DNA of 64,000 nt from DAMCAP01 sp964369265. Lineage in GTDB: Bacteria > Bacillota > Clostridia > Oscillospirales > Ruminococcaceae. Shown here in pieces: positions 9,337 to 18,650 of this stretch; position 1 is the stretch's first letter; the number at the start of each line of letters is the position of its first letter. The notes below the pieces were generated by a model. The model made no database searches. It saw only the letters and a list, made by a program, of their open reading frames with translations, and was not told the DNA's origin. Location of the stretch: NCBI GenBank assembly GCA_964369265.1, contig CAYJEV010000001.1:1-64000 (forward strand), read 5' to 3'. Position numbers and translations under genes: made by a program.

Positions 9337-10005
9337 ATGAGTATAGAACAATCTATCGGATACACCTTTAAAGAAAAGGGCTTTTTAAACACTGCCCTAA
9401 CACACTCTTCATATTCAAACGAATACAAACGTTCTGACAAAAACAATGAGAGGCTTGAGTTTTTAGGCGACTCTGTGCTTTCTATTGTAGTTTCTGAATA
9501 CTTATACAAAAACCTAGAGCTTGCCGAAGGCGATTTAACAAAGCTTCGTGCTTCTATTGTCTGCGAAGGCTCTCTCGCAAAATTTGCTAGTGACATATCT
9601 TTAGGCGCAGAACTAAAGCTTGGAAGAGGGGAACAGCAGAGCGGAGGAAGCCAGCGACCTTCAATTTTAGCTGATGCTTTTGAAGCTTTAATAGGAGCTG
9701 TGTATCTTGATGGCGGCATTGATGAAGTTAAGAAGTTTTTAATACCATTCTTTAAAGACATTGCAAAGCAAGGCGAGGTTGTTGATTTTAGAGATTACAA
9801 AACTCAGCTTCAAGAGATAGTGCAGAAAAATCCAGAGGAAAAAGTGCAGTATGTTTTGGTTGATGAGAATGGCCCAGATCATAAAAAATCATTTACAGTT
9901 GAGCTAAGGCTTAATTCAAATGTAATCGGGGTTGGTGAGGGCAGAAGCAAGAAAAGTGCTGAACAGATGGCTGCAAAGCAAGCGTTGGAGCTGATGGGGA
10001 AATGA
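9337..10005 (+). CDS. rnc: Ribonuclease III
   Basis: RNase III, 222 residues, cleaves double-stranded RNA in rRNA and mRNA processing. The signature NNERLEFLGDSVLSIVVSEYL sits near residue 35, a second acidic cluster (LADAFEALIGAVYLDGG) near 115, and a C-terminal double-stranded RNA-binding domain (DYKTQLQEIVQ to MAAKQALELMG). I use ATG 9337, preceded by GGGGGAG at the plsX stop, rather than the longer reading at 9307 inside plsX. It overlaps the next gene by four bases. Confidence 0.96.
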   Translation: MSIEQSIGYTFKEKGFLNTALTHSSYSNEYKRSDKNNERLEFLGDSVLSIVVSEYLYKNLELAEGDLTKLRASIVCEGSLAKFASDISLGAELKLGRGEQQSGGSQRPSILADAFEALIGAVYLDGGIDEVKKFLIPFFKDIAKQGEVVDFRDYKTQLQEIVQKNPEEKVQYVLVDENGPDHKKSFTVELRLNSNVIGVGEGRSKKSAEQMAAKQALELMGK

Positions 10006-11015
10006 TTAAAGGGAACTTAGCTATATTTGTTCCTCATGTTGGCTGTCCAAATTTATGCAGTTTTTGTGATCAAAGCGTTATTTCTGGCGAAAAAAGTGTC
10101 CCAACCTACGATACTGTTTCTAACCTTTGCAAGGAAAGCTTAGAATATCTTGACGACGCTGCAAGAGATTGCGAGATTGCTTTTTTTGGAGGAAGTTTCA
10201 CAGCTATAGAAACTGAATATATGAAATCCTTGTTAAAAGCTGCGTCTTTTTATGTTGGCGAAGATGGCTTTGGAGGAATAAGAATTTCAACAAGACCAGA
10301 TTGCATTGATAATGATATATTAAGTCTATTAAAAAGCTATAAAGTAACATCAATTGAGCTTGGCGTTCAATCGATGGATGATGATGTACTTCTAAAAAAT
10401 AGGCGAGGACACACTGCTCAAGATGTAACTAAAGCAGTTAGTCTTATAAGAGAGTTCGATTTTAGGCTAGGGCTTCAGTTGATGGTGGGGCTGTATGGTA
10501 GCGATTACGAAAAAGACATGCAAACGGCAAAGTTAGTATCTATGCTAAAGCCTGACGAAGCGAGAATTTATCCAGTCATAACGCTTAAAAATACATATCT
10601 AGCAGAGCTGTATCAATCAGAAGATTATACACCATACGCATTAGAGGAAACTGTTCCTTTGGTGGCTGATATTATGCAGCTTTTTATGAAAGATGGCATA
10701 GAGATACTAAAAGTTGGCTTGCATTCCTCTTCTGAACTAGAGGATAGCATAGTTGCAGGGCCTTATCATCAATCATTCAGAGAGCTTTGCGAAAGCGAGA
10801 TATTCTATAGAAACATCTTAAAAGAGATAAGTGATATCAATTTTGATAAAAAGAGTTTTAGTGTTTTTGTAAACCCAAAAGATGTTTCAAAAGCAATTGG
10901 TCAAAAGAGAAATAATATAGATCGATTTAAGCAAAATAGAATTTTAATTAAGGTTAGGGAAGATAAAAATGTATCTCCTTTAAGCTTTAGAATAGAAACT
11001 GTAGAGGAGGGATAG
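10002..11015 (+). CDS. Radical SAM protein, Elp3/YhcC-like, between rnc and smc
   Basis: A 337-residue radical SAM enzyme. The iron-sulfur motif CPNLCSFC lies at about residues 15-22 (CxxxCxxC), followed by the AFFGGSFTAIE glycine-rich stretch and an ISTRPDCID motif as in the Elp3-like radical SAM domain. It is too short for a full Elp3 with an acetyltransferase domain. Genes of this type occupy the rnc-smc interval in many Clostridia, but I know of no established reaction. Start ATG overlaps the rnc stop (ATGA), and it ends one base before smc, so it is in a tight operon. Confidence 0.8.
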   Translation: MIKGNLAIFVPHVGCPNLCSFCDQSVISGEKSVPTYDTVSNLCKESLEYLDDAARDCEIAFFGGSFTAIETEYMKSLLKAASFYVGEDGFGGIRISTRPDCIDNDILSLLKSYKVTSIELGVQSMDDDVLLKNRRGHTAQDVTKAVSLIREFDFRLGLQLMVGLYGSDYEKDMQTAKLVSMLKPDEARIYPVITLKNTYLAELYQSEDYTPYALEETVPLVADIMQLFMKDGIEILKVGLHSSSELEDSIVAGPYHQSFRELCESEIFYRNILKEISDINFDKKSFSVFVNPKDVSKAIGQKRNNIDRFKQNRILIKVREDKNVSPLSFRIETVEEG

Positions 11016-11016
11016 C

Positions 11017-14000
11017 TTGCGTTTATTAGCGATGGAGGTTCAAGGGTTTAAGTCTTTTCCTGAAAAAACAAGACTAGACTTTAATGACGGCTTTACAGCT
11101 GTTGTTGGACCTAATGGAAGCGGAAAAAGCAATATAGCCGATGCACTTAGATGGGTGCTAGGCGAACAATCAAGCCGTTCACTTCGTGGAAATCGAATGG
11201 AAGATGTTATCTTTGGAGGAACGCAGGGAAGAAAACCTCTAGCTTCTTGTAGCGTTACTTTGTTTATTGATAACAAGGATAGGTTTTTATCTTTTAATGA
11301 AGACGAAGTTGCTATAACTAGAAAGTATTATCGAAGTGGCGAAAGCGAGTTTAAAATAAACAAAACTGCTGTTCGTTTAAAAGATATTCATGAGCTTTTT
11401 ATGGACACAGGTCTTGGCAGAGATGGCTATTCAATTATAGGGCAAGGAAAGATAGCGGAGATAGTTTCGGCAAAAAGCTCTGAAAGAAGAGAAATATTTG
11501 AAGAAGCAGCAGGAATTAGCAAGTTTCGTTATCGAAAAAAAGAAGCTGAAAACCGTTTAAGCCATGCCGAAGATAACCTTCTTAGACTAAAAGATATTTT
11601 AGTTGAGCTTGAAGGCAGAATTGAGCCTTTAAGAAAGGATAGCGAAAAAGCAGAGCGTTTTTTGGAGCTTTCTGTTCAAAAGAAAAAGCTAGATTTATCT
11701 ATATGGACTTATCAGCTTTCTGAAATGAAAGAAAGAGTGAAAAAACTTTCTGATGAAGTTTTCCTTGAAGATAAGAGGTATAAAGAGTCCGCAGAAGCTG
11801 TTGATAGCTTAGAAACAGCAGTGAATAATGCTTTTGAAGAAATGCAGTCATTGCTTGTAGATATAGATAACCTTCAAAAGAATATTGCTGACAACAAAGA
11901 ATCTCTTGCAAATTTCGGCTCTACAAAGGCTGTTTTAGAAAATGACATTAGGCACAATACAAACAGCTTAAATGAAATTAAAAAACAACTTGAATCTGGA
12001 GCTGGCGAAGACGAAGAGTATATTAAGAGAGAGAAACTGTTATTAGAAAATCTTTCTGGGAAGTATGAAGATTTTAAGGCTGCTGAACAGCAAGAGCTTA
12101 GCCAAAAAGAGGAACTCGATAACATCTATAGCGAAATTTCATCAGTTGACACAAAGGGTCAGGCAAAACGTCTAAGAAGATCCGAGATATACAGATTGCT
12201 TGATGAAAAAAGAGGTGCTAGCGCCTCTGGTAAAGCGATTGTCGAGGAAACCTCTCTGCAACTTAAAAACTTTGAAGATACAGTTAGGAACACAGAGTTT
12301 AGCTCAAAAGAAATAGACTTTGAAAAGCAAGAAATTACAGGCTTAATCTCAGCTTTAGAGGGCAAAATATCTGCTCTTTCAAATGAAATATCTGAAAAGA
12401 AACAGCAAAAAAACTTTAAAGCTGAAAAACATAACAACTTACTCGCAAAAAGAAATGATACTCTATCAAACTTATCTTCACTAAACCAAAAAATCAAGCT
12501 TCTTGAAGATATGGATAGAAACCTTGAAGGATTTAGTGGTAGTGTAAAATTTGTTATGTCAAGCGCTGAAAAAGGGATGCTGAAGGGGATAATATCTCCA
12601 GTATCTTCTGTTATTGAAGTAGATAAAAAATATTCAGTTGCTGTCGAGGTTGTGCTTGGAGCTGCGATGCAAAACATCATTACAACCGACGACGAAGCGG
12701 CTAAGTCTGCTATTAGGCTATTACAAAGCAAAAATGTTGGTAGAGCAACCTTCCTTCCATTATCAACAATAAAAGGCAATGTAATTAAGCCTCAAGAGCT
12801 ATTTGGTAAGCAGGGATATATAGGTATTGCTTCAGAGCTAGTTAAGTATGAACTAAAGTTTAAAGGCATAGCAGATAGCTTGCTAGGAAGAACTATTGTT
12901 GCTGATACCTTAGACAATGCTGTTAAGCTGGCAAAGCAGTCTGGACATAGATATAGAATAGTTACCCTTGATGGACAGCTTCTTAACACAGGCGGCTCAA
13001 TGACAGGCGGAGCGATGGTACGTTCAGCTGGTATATTAGGAAGGGCAACACAAATCTCAGAGTTAAAAACTCAGGTAGTAGAGCTTGAAGGCGTTGTAAA
13101 TAAATCAGCATTAGAACTAACAGAGCTTTCAAAAGAAGTTCAAGTATTTGATGAAGAGATTTCAAAGATAATGTCTAGTATGCGTTTGCTTGAAGACGAA
13201 AAAATCGGATACACAGCAGAAGCAAAGAGAATAGATATATCATTATCTGTTGCAAAGGAAAGTGTTTTAACTGCAAAGCAAAGGTATGAAGATATAAAGA
13301 ATAGGCTAAAGCAAAATGAAGAACTGTCTAAGACTGTTGATGAAGAGATCATAAGCTTAGAACAGGAACTTAACAGAACAGAGGAAGAAATAACCGAGGG
13401 CAACTTTATAAGGGAACAGCTTAACACCAGAAAAGTGTCCTTGGAAAATTTATCATCTGAAAATAAAACTTTAAAGCTAATTCTCGAAAGAGAGATTAAA
13501 AACCTTGAGGAGAGAGTGTTTGAGGTTTCGGAGGAGAATAAGAGAAGAGATAATCATAAATCGCATCTAATCTCTGAATGCAATAGATTATCTGAACAAA
13601 ATGAGCTTACAAAACTTAGAATAGATAATCTTGAAGAAGAAAGAGATAGACTTACCTCTTCAGTTGGCCTTGCACAAACTAGCATAACTGATAAATCTCA
13701 AAGAAGAAACAACCTTGAACAAGAGCTTAATCAAAAAAAGCAACTTCAAAAGCAAACAGAAATTGTTAGAGATAATAGCTACAGAAGCTTAGTTGAAAGA
13801 CAAAGCAGATTAGAGTCTGCTGAAAATGAGCAGAAGACTATAGTTAATAATCTATGGGAGATGTATGAGCTTACTGTTGGTGAAGCAATAGAGTTTGCAG
13901 AGCCAATTGACTCTATCGATACAGCGACTAAATCGCTTTCAGAAGTTAGAGGGAAGATTAAGAGCTTAGGAAATGTTAATCTTGGTGCAATTGAGGAGTT

Positions 14001-14589
14001 TAAGGAAGTATCTGAGCGCTATATAGAGCTTGACAAGCAGGTTACTGATGTTGAGAGCGCAAAAGATGAGCTTTTAGACCTAATAAACAAGCTAACTGAA
14101 TCAATGTGTGACATATTCAGAGAAAAATTCTATGCTGTTAACTCCCACTTTAAAGATATATTCGTTGAGCTTTTTGGCGGAGGAAAAGCCTCACTTGCCT
14201 TAACTGATCCAGCTAATGTATTGGAAAGCGGAATTGAGATAAATGTACAGCCTCCAGGAAAGGTAATTAAGAACTTAATTCAGCTTTCTGGTGGAGAGCA
14301 AGCATTTATAGCTATTGCAATTTACTTTGCAATTATGAAAGTTAACCCAACTCCATTCTGCTTGCTTGATGAGATTGAGGCTGCTCTTGATGATGTTAAC
14401 ATCGGAAGATTTGCAAGCTATCTAAAAGATATGGCAGCAACTATGCAGTTTCTTGTTATCACTCATAGACGTGGTACAATGGAGGAAGCTGAGCGTCTTT
14501 ATGGTGTTACAATGCAGGAAGATGGAGTATCGAAGCTTCTTGAGCTAAAGGTTGAAGAGATTAGCAAAATGCTTGGTATAAAGGAGTAA
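11017..14589 (+). CDS. smc: Chromosome segregation protein SMC
   Basis: SMC, 1190 residues, the bacterial condensin ATPase. Walker A GPNGSGKSN is at about residues 32-40. Two long coiled-coil arms flank a hinge at about 500-670 (ends GGSMTGGA). The signature LSGGEQAFIAIAIYFA is near 1090 and the Walker B FCLLDEIEAALDD near 1115. The start is TTG 11017, with GAGGAGG six bases upstream, giving the family N-terminus MRLLAMEVQGFKSF. Partner ScpA and ScpB genes are not in the window. ftsY follows three bases later, as in many Firmicutes. Confidence 0.97.
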   Translation: MRLLAMEVQGFKSFPEKTRLDFNDGFTAVVGPNGSGKSNIADALRWVLGEQSSRSLRGNRMEDVIFGGTQGRKPLASCSVTLFIDNKDRFLSFNEDEVAITRKYYRSGESEFKINKTAVRLKDIHELFMDTGLGRDGYSIIGQGKIAEIVSAKSSERREIFEEAAGISKFRYRKKEAENRLSHAEDNLLRLKDILVELEGRIEPLRKDSEKAERFLELSVQKKKLDLSIWTYQLSEMKERVKKLSDEVFLEDKRYKESAEAVDSLETAVNNAFEEMQSLLVDIDNLQKNIADNKESLANFGSTKAVLENDIRHNTNSLNEIKKQLESGAGEDEEYIKREKLLLENLSGKYEDFKAAEQQELSQKEELDNIYSEISSVDTKGQAKRLRRSEIYRLLDEKRGASASGKAIVEETSLQLKNFEDTVRNTEFSSKEIDFEKQEITGLISALEGKISALSNEISEKKQQKNFKAEKHNNLLAKRNDTLSNLSSLNQKIKLLEDMDRNLEGFSGSVKFVMSSAEKGMLKGIISPVSSVIEVDKKYSVAVEVVLGAAMQNIITTDDEAAKSAIRLLQSKNVGRATFLPLSTIKGNVIKPQELFGKQGYIGIASELVKYELKFKGIADSLLGRTIVADTLDNAVKLAKQSGHRYRIVTLDGQLLNTGGSMTGGAMVRSAGILGRATQISELKTQVVELEGVVNKSALELTELSKEVQVFDEEISKIMSSMRLLEDEKIGYTAEAKRIDISLSVAKESVLTAKQRYEDIKNRLKQNEELSKTVDEEIISLEQELNRTEEEITEGNFIREQLNTRKVSLENLSSENKTLKLILEREIKNLEERVFEVSEENKRRDNHKSHLISECNRLSEQNELTKLRIDNLEEERDRLTSSVGLAQTSITDKSQRRNNLEQELNQKKQLQKQTEIVRDNSYRSLVERQSRLESAENEQKTIVNNLWEMYELTVGEAIEFAEPIDSIDTATKSLSEVRGKIKSLGNVNLGAIEEFKEVSERYIELDKQVTDVESAKDELLDLINKLTESMCDIFREKFYAVNSHFKDIFVELFGGGKASLALTDPANVLESGIEINVQPPGKVIKNLIQLSGGEQAFIAIAIYFAIMKVNPTPFCLLDEIEAALDDVNIGRFASYLKDMAATMQFLVITHRRGTMEEAERLYGVTMQEDGVSKLLELKVEEISKMLGIKE

Positions 14590-14592
14590 ATA

Positions 14593-15483
14593 ATGGGATT
14601 ATTTGATAAAATAACCGCCAGTTTTAAAAAGCTGGGCGCAACGCTTGGAATAACAACCGTTATAACTGAGGATTATTATGATGAGCTTGAAGAGCAACTG
14701 ATAACAGCTGATGTTGGAATGCAAACTGCTCTTGAGATTGTTTCAAAGCTTAAAAGGTTAACTAAAGAGAGAGGTGTTACAGAAACTTCAGCTGTTATGC
14801 CTATCCTAAAAGAGATTGTTTCAGAAATGATGAAAGCTGAAAAGCCATTTTTGCCTGGCAAAAAGCCTCATGTAATAATGATGATTGGCGTTAATGGTGT
14901 TGGCAAGACAACAACAATTGGTAAGCTGGCGACAAAGCTTAAATCGGAGGGAAATAGGGTTGTTTTAGCGGCGGCTGATACATTTAGAGCAGCAGCAGTA
15001 GAGCAGCTTGTTATTTGGGGAGAGAGAAGTGGCTGCGAAGTAATAGCGCATGCACAAGGATCTGACCCAGCGGCAGTTGTGTTTGATGCTATAACTGCTG
15101 GTGTTGCACGAAATGCTGATTATATTATCTGCGATACTGCTGGAAGGCTTCACAACAAGAAAAACCTAATGGATGAGCTTTCAAAAATTAGCAGAATTAT
15201 AAAGAGAGAGCTTCCTGATTCAGAGGCGGAAGTGCTTCTTGTTGTGGATGCAACAACAGGACAGAATGCACTTAGCCAAGCACGCCTTTTTAAAGAAGCA
15301 GCTGACATAACAGGAATTGTACTAACAAAACTAGACGGAACTGCTAAAGGCGGTGTTGTTATTGGCATTATGCAAGAGGTTGGAGTGCCTGTTAGGTTTG
15401 TTGGTCTTGGAGAAGGCAAAGAGGATATAGCAGAGTTTTCTGCCGAAGAATTTAGCGATGCGCTTTTTGGCGATAATAAGTAA
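14593..15483 (+). CDS. ftsY: Signal recognition particle receptor FtsY
   Basis: FtsY, 296 residues, the SRP-type GTPase that docks ribosome-SRP complexes at the membrane. It has the N helical domain, then GTPase motifs: G1 GVNGVGKTTTIGKLA, the insertion-box DTFRAAAVEQL, G3 DTAGRLHNKKNL and G4 TKLDGTAKGG. It lacks the long acidic N-terminal extension of the E. coli protein, as is usual in Firmicutes. It is in the smc operon and followed 20 bases on by the ITPase gene. Confidence 0.96.
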   Translation: MGLFDKITASFKKLGATLGITTVITEDYYDELEEQLITADVGMQTALEIVSKLKRLTKERGVTETSAVMPILKEIVSEMMKAEKPFLPGKKPHVIMMIGVNGVGKTTTIGKLATKLKSEGNRVVLAAADTFRAAAVEQLVIWGERSGCEVIAHAQGSDPAAVVFDAITAGVARNADYIICDTAGRLHNKKNLMDELSKISRIIKRELPDSEAEVLLVVDATTGQNALSQARLFKEAADITGIVLTKLDGTAKGGVVIGIMQEVGVPVRFVGLGEGKEDIAEFSAEEFSDALFGDNK

Positions 15484-15503
15484 ATAACAGAGGGGTAATC
15501 TCA

Positions 15504-16091
15504 ATGGAAAAAAAGCTAATTGTGGCAACAAAAAATCAAGGTAAGCTAAAAGAGTTTAAGAGAATACTAGAGCCGTTTGGTTTTATTGTTAGTTCTATGG
15601 ACGAGGCAGGATTTACTGCTGAAATTGAAGAAACTGGCACAACATTTGCAGAGAATGCAGTTATAAAATCTAAGGCAGTTTGGAATGCCACAAAATGCTA
15701 TACACTAGCTGATGATTCTGGCTTATGTATTGATGCATTAGACGGAGCGCCAGGAGTGTATTCTGCGAGATACATGGGAGAGGACACACCTTTCTCTGTT
15801 AAAATGAAAGGCATATTATCAGCGATGTCTACTCATTGTGACGATGATAGAGCTGCAAGATTTACTTGCGCACTCTCTTTCACAACGCCAGAAGGGGAAA
15901 CAAAAGTCTTTGAGGATAGCTGTGAGGGGAGAATTGGTTATCAACCTTTGGGAGATAATGGCTTTGGTTATGACCCTATCTTTATGATAGGGGATAAAAG
16001 CTTTGCCGAGATAACAAATGAGCAGAAAGATGAAATTAGTCATAGAGGAAAGGCTGTTAGAGCTTTTTGTGATTATTTAAAAAGTTTTTAA
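15504..16091 (+). CDS. rdgB: dITP/XTP pyrophosphatase (RdgB/HAM1 family)
   Basis: A 195-residue house-cleaning nucleotidase that hydrolyses dITP, XTP and related non-canonical nucleotides to monophosphates. Motifs: the N-terminal VATKNQGKLKEFK, then TFAENAVIKSKA, ADDSGLCIDALDGAPGVYSAR, and the C-terminal DNGFGYDPIF followed by SHRGKAVRAF. ATG 15504 follows AGAGGGG. It is the last gene of the smc-ftsY cluster, and a new promoter starts just after its stop. Confidence 0.95.
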   Translation: MEKKLIVATKNQGKLKEFKRILEPFGFIVSSMDEAGFTAEIEETGTTFAENAVIKSKAVWNATKCYTLADDSGLCIDALDGAPGVYSARYMGEDTPFSVKMKGILSAMSTHCDDDRAARFTCALSFTTPEGETKVFEDSCEGRIGYQPLGDNGFGYDPIFMIGDKSFAEITNEQKDEISHRGKAVRAFCDYLKSF

Positions 16092-16119
16092 TTGAATTTT
16101 TCTAAAACTTTGTTATAAT
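16092..16119 (+). promoter_or_regulatory. Promoter of the yhbY-nadD operon
   Basis: TTGAAT (16092-16097), a 16-base spacer and TATAAT (16114-16119). About 95 bases of leader follow. A small perfect hairpin, TAGTATG (16193-16199), loop ATAA, CATACTA (16204-16210), sits directly before the GGAGG of yhbY and could influence translation. Confidence 0.65.
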
Positions 16120-16221
16120 TAAATTATAAGTATATGGGTTAGTTGCTTGCATAAAATCTTTAATCAGATTAGTGTTGGCGGCTAAGAAAATGTAGTATGA
16201 TAACATACTAATGGAGGACAA

Positions 16222-16518
16222 ATGGAATTAACATCAAAACAAAGAGCCTATTTAAGAGGGCTCGCAAACCCTATCGACACAATACTGCAAATAGGTAAAA
16301 ATCCTATTTCAGACGAACTAATAAAGCAGCTTGATGATGCTTTAACAGCAAGAGAGATTGTTAAGATAAAAGTGCTTAACAATTCTGAATACACAGCAAG
16401 AGAAGCATCTGATATTCTTTCAGAGGCAACAAAGAGCTGCCCAGTACAAGTTATTGGAACAAGATTTGTGTTATATCGCAGAAGACCTAAGAATCCAACG
16501 ATTGTGCTTCCTAAGTAA
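16222..16518 (+). CDS. yhbY: YhbY-family CRM-domain RNA-binding protein
   Basis: A 98-residue single CRM-domain protein that associates with pre-50S ribosomal particles. It starts MELTSKQRAYLRGLANPI, and the family's GKN/GxxE features appear as QIGKNPISDELI; the C-terminal VQVIGTRFVLYRR matches the last strands. ATG 16222 has GGAGG just upstream. The stop is three bases before nadD, a pairing common in Firmicutes. Confidence 0.93.
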   Translation: MELTSKQRAYLRGLANPIDTILQIGKNPISDELIKQLDDALTAREIVKIKVLNNSEYTAREASDILSEATKSCPVQVIGTRFVLYRRRPKNPTIVLPK

Positions 16519-16521
16519 GCA

Positions 16522-17664
16522 ATGAGAATAGGAATTTATGGTGGAAGCTTTAACCCTATTCATAATGGACATATTTCTATATTAAAGGAAGCGAAAGAAA
16601 AGCTATCTCTTGACAAAGTTATTATTATCCCAACAGCTATTCCGCCTCATAAAGAAAGCTCTGAAATGGTGTCAGCAGAAGACAGGATTAATATGATTAA
16701 GCTTGCAACTGCTGATATTGATTATATAGAGGTTTCTGATATTGAAATATCTCGTGGCGGAAAAAGCTATACTATAGATACTCTTTTAGATATCTGTACT
16801 AGAAATCACGATTATTTTCTTATCATGGGAACAGATATGTATAAAACATTTAAGTTGTGGTTTAGGTATGAGGAGATTATAGAGTTAGTAACTATAGTTT
16901 GCGCTGCAAGAAAGCAAGGGGACTATGAGGAGCTTTTAAAACTTAAGGAAGAATATGAATTTGATAGTATAGTCCTCAGCATCCCAATTGTTGATGTGTC
17001 TTCAACGGAAATTAGAGCTGGAACACATTTAGAGCTTGAAAGCCGGTTGGTAGAGGAATATATTGAACAAAATTCGCTTTATTCTTTTAAAAATACAACC
17101 TATGCTTATCCTTTAGAAGAATATAGAGCGATACTAAAAAGCAATCTAAAAAAGAGCAGATACATACATAGCCTCAACGTTGCAGAAGAAGCGAAAAGGC
17201 TTGCTAGCATTTATAAGGCTGATGAATATCTTTGTTATACTGCTGGCTTGCTTCATGATTTTACAAAATGTTTTGACGATGAATGGCATATTAGCATTTT
17301 AAAAAACACTGCTTATTGGCAGGATAGCATATTTAGAAAGCAAAAAGCCGTTTGGCATGGTTTTTCTGCAAGCGAATATTTAAAAAGTGAATTAAATATC
17401 CTAAACTGCGAAATACTAAATGCTATAAAGTATCATTCAACTGGTAGAAGAAATATGTCGCTTATTGAAAAGATAGTTTTTGTGGCAGATTTAACCTCTA
17501 TAGACAGAGATTATCATGATGTTGCGATAGTAAGAGAGCTAGCTGGCAAGGATATTGACTTGGCAGTTCGCTATATATTAAAGTTTACTATTCAAAAGCT
17601 ATTAAATAACGACACATCTTTGCTTTCTTTTACTATTGATGCATACAACAATTTAAGCATTTAG
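16522..17664 (+). CDS. nadD: NadD-YqeK fusion: nicotinate-nucleotide adenylyltransferase plus HD hydrolase
   Basis: A single 380-residue frame joins two enzymes that are usually adjacent genes. Residues 1 to about 190 are NadD, which adenylates nicotinate mononucleotide: GGSFNPIHNGH at 6-16 and the VSSTEIRAG signature near 158. Residues about 195-380 are YqeK, an HD-domain hydrolase that in other Firmicutes cleaves diadenosine tetraphosphate: HSLNVAEEAKRLA near 215, LLHDFTK near 243, and YHSTGR and VFVADLTS later. No stop or restart separates the halves. The ribosome binding site is weak, suggesting coupling to yhbY. Confidence 0.93.
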   Translation: MRIGIYGGSFNPIHNGHISILKEAKEKLSLDKVIIIPTAIPPHKESSEMVSAEDRINMIKLATADIDYIEVSDIEISRGGKSYTIDTLLDICTRNHDYFLIMGTDMYKTFKLWFRYEEIIELVTIVCAARKQGDYEELLKLKEEYEFDSIVLSIPIVDVSSTEIRAGTHLELESRLVEEYIEQNSLYSFKNTTYAYPLEEYRAILKSNLKKSRYIHSLNVAEEAKRLASIYKADEYLCYTAGLLHDFTKCFDDEWHISILKNTAYWQDSIFRKQKAVWHGFSASEYLKSELNILNCEILNAIKYHSTGRRNMSLIEKIVFVADLTSIDRDYHDVAIVRELAGKDIDLAVRYILKFTIQKLLNNDTSLLSFTIDAYNNLSI

Positions 17665-17675
17665 TGGAGGCAAGT

Positions 17676-18257
17676 ATGGGAGGATATGCGATGAAGGGGA
17701 GTTTTTTATTATTATTAGCTGTTATAGGAATATCATCAGCTAGTATAAATGGCAATTATTTTTCAGAGATAACGAAGAGAGATCCAGAACTGGCGACAGA
17801 TGTGGAGCATCAAGAGCAATTAACAGATGAGTTTGACGTTTTAGTTTTGTTGCCAAACAGAGGCTTTGTTGTAAGTATTGGTGAAAGCGATCAAGAAAAT
17901 ATTCTTGATGTTGTATCAGTGCCGTATAACACACTTCTTGGCACTGAAACATTAGCTGAAATTGAAAACTTAGAAGAATTAAAAGATGAAATATCGGTTT
18001 TATTAAAGCTTAATATTGATAGATACTTTTATATTGAAACCGACGCTCTCATGCCTTACTACGAAAAATACGCTAACGGAGAACCTTTAGAGCAACTAAC
18101 TGTGCTTACAGATATCTATAATTTAGCAAAAACAGACTTAACAATGAATGAATGTGTTACAATATTATTTTCTTTAGTTGAGAAAAACATTGTAATAGAA
18201 GATTTTATAGGAGAATATAAACTATACGAAGGTGAAACTGTGGTTGTACCTCAGTGA
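17676..18257 (+). CDS. Small secreted LCP-like protein, probably non-catalytic
   Basis: A 193-residue exported or membrane-anchored protein with a short charged N-terminus and a hydrophobic stretch (MKGSFLLLLAVIGISSA). It occupies the slot between nadD-yqeK and rsfS where Clostridia often carry a LytR-CpsA-Psr (LCP) protein. Weak LCP-like pieces are visible: VVSVPYNTLLG in place of the SIPRDT strand, and LLKLNIDRYFYIETDAL resembling the IDyyv segment. The catalytic arginines are missing and it is far shorter than a true LCP (about 300-400). ATG 17676 has GGAGG five bases upstream; ATG 17691, with GGGAGGA, is equally plausible. Confidence 0.6.
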   Translation: MGGYAMKGSFLLLLAVIGISSASINGNYFSEITKRDPELATDVEHQEQLTDEFDVLVLLPNRGFVVSIGESDQENILDVVSVPYNTLLGTETLAEIENLEELKDEISVLLKLNIDRYFYIETDALMPYYEKYANGEPLEQLTVLTDIYNLAKTDLTMNECVTILFSLVEKNIVIEDFIGEYKLYEGETVVVPQ

Positions 18258-18279
18258 CCTTGATTTGGAGGAAGAAATA

Positions 18280-18624
18280 ATGACAGCACTTGAAAAAGCA
18301 ACCTTTATTGCAAAGCTACTTGATGAAAAGAAGGGCGATGATGTAAAGGTATTAGAAATAACAGATAAGACAAGCATTGGAGATTACTTTGTTATCGCAA
18401 CAGGTACTAGCAACACACATGTTAGAGCTCTTAGTGATGAAGTTGATGAAATGTTATCAAGAAAGGGAATAGAGCCATCAAGAAGAGAAGGCTATCAAAC
18501 TCAAACTTGGATTTTATTAGATTACAATGACGTAATAGTTCATGTATTTGATAAAGAAGCAAGAGAGTTCTATTCACTAGATCGCCTATGGGCAGATGCG
18601 CCTGAAATTGATATTGAACTTTAA
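18280..18624 (+). CDS. rsfS: Ribosomal silencing factor RsfS
   Basis: RsfS (Iojap/YbeB family), 114 residues, binds L14 on the 50S subunit and blocks subunit joining during starvation. Family motifs: [20 protein letters not shown] near residue 25, then [20 protein letters not shown] and the terminal [12 protein letters not shown]. Start ATG 18280 has GGAGGAA upstream; the longer reading from 18232 overlaps the preceding gene and lacks a site. It follows the LCP-like gene and precedes leuS by 26 bases. Confidence 0.95.
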   Translation: MTALEKATFIAKLLDEKKGDDVKVLEITDKTSIGDYFVIATGTSNTHVRALSDEVDEMLSRKGIEPSRREGYQTQTWILLDYNDVIVHVFDKEAREFYSLDRLWADAPEIDIEL

Positions 18625-18650
18625 TTTTACACATTAAGGAGCGAACTGTA

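Noticed and set aside
12159..12779. 206-residue antisense ORF inside smc
   Set aside because: Shadow of the Glu/Lys-rich coiled coil read backwards, rich in Ser/Phe/Leu.
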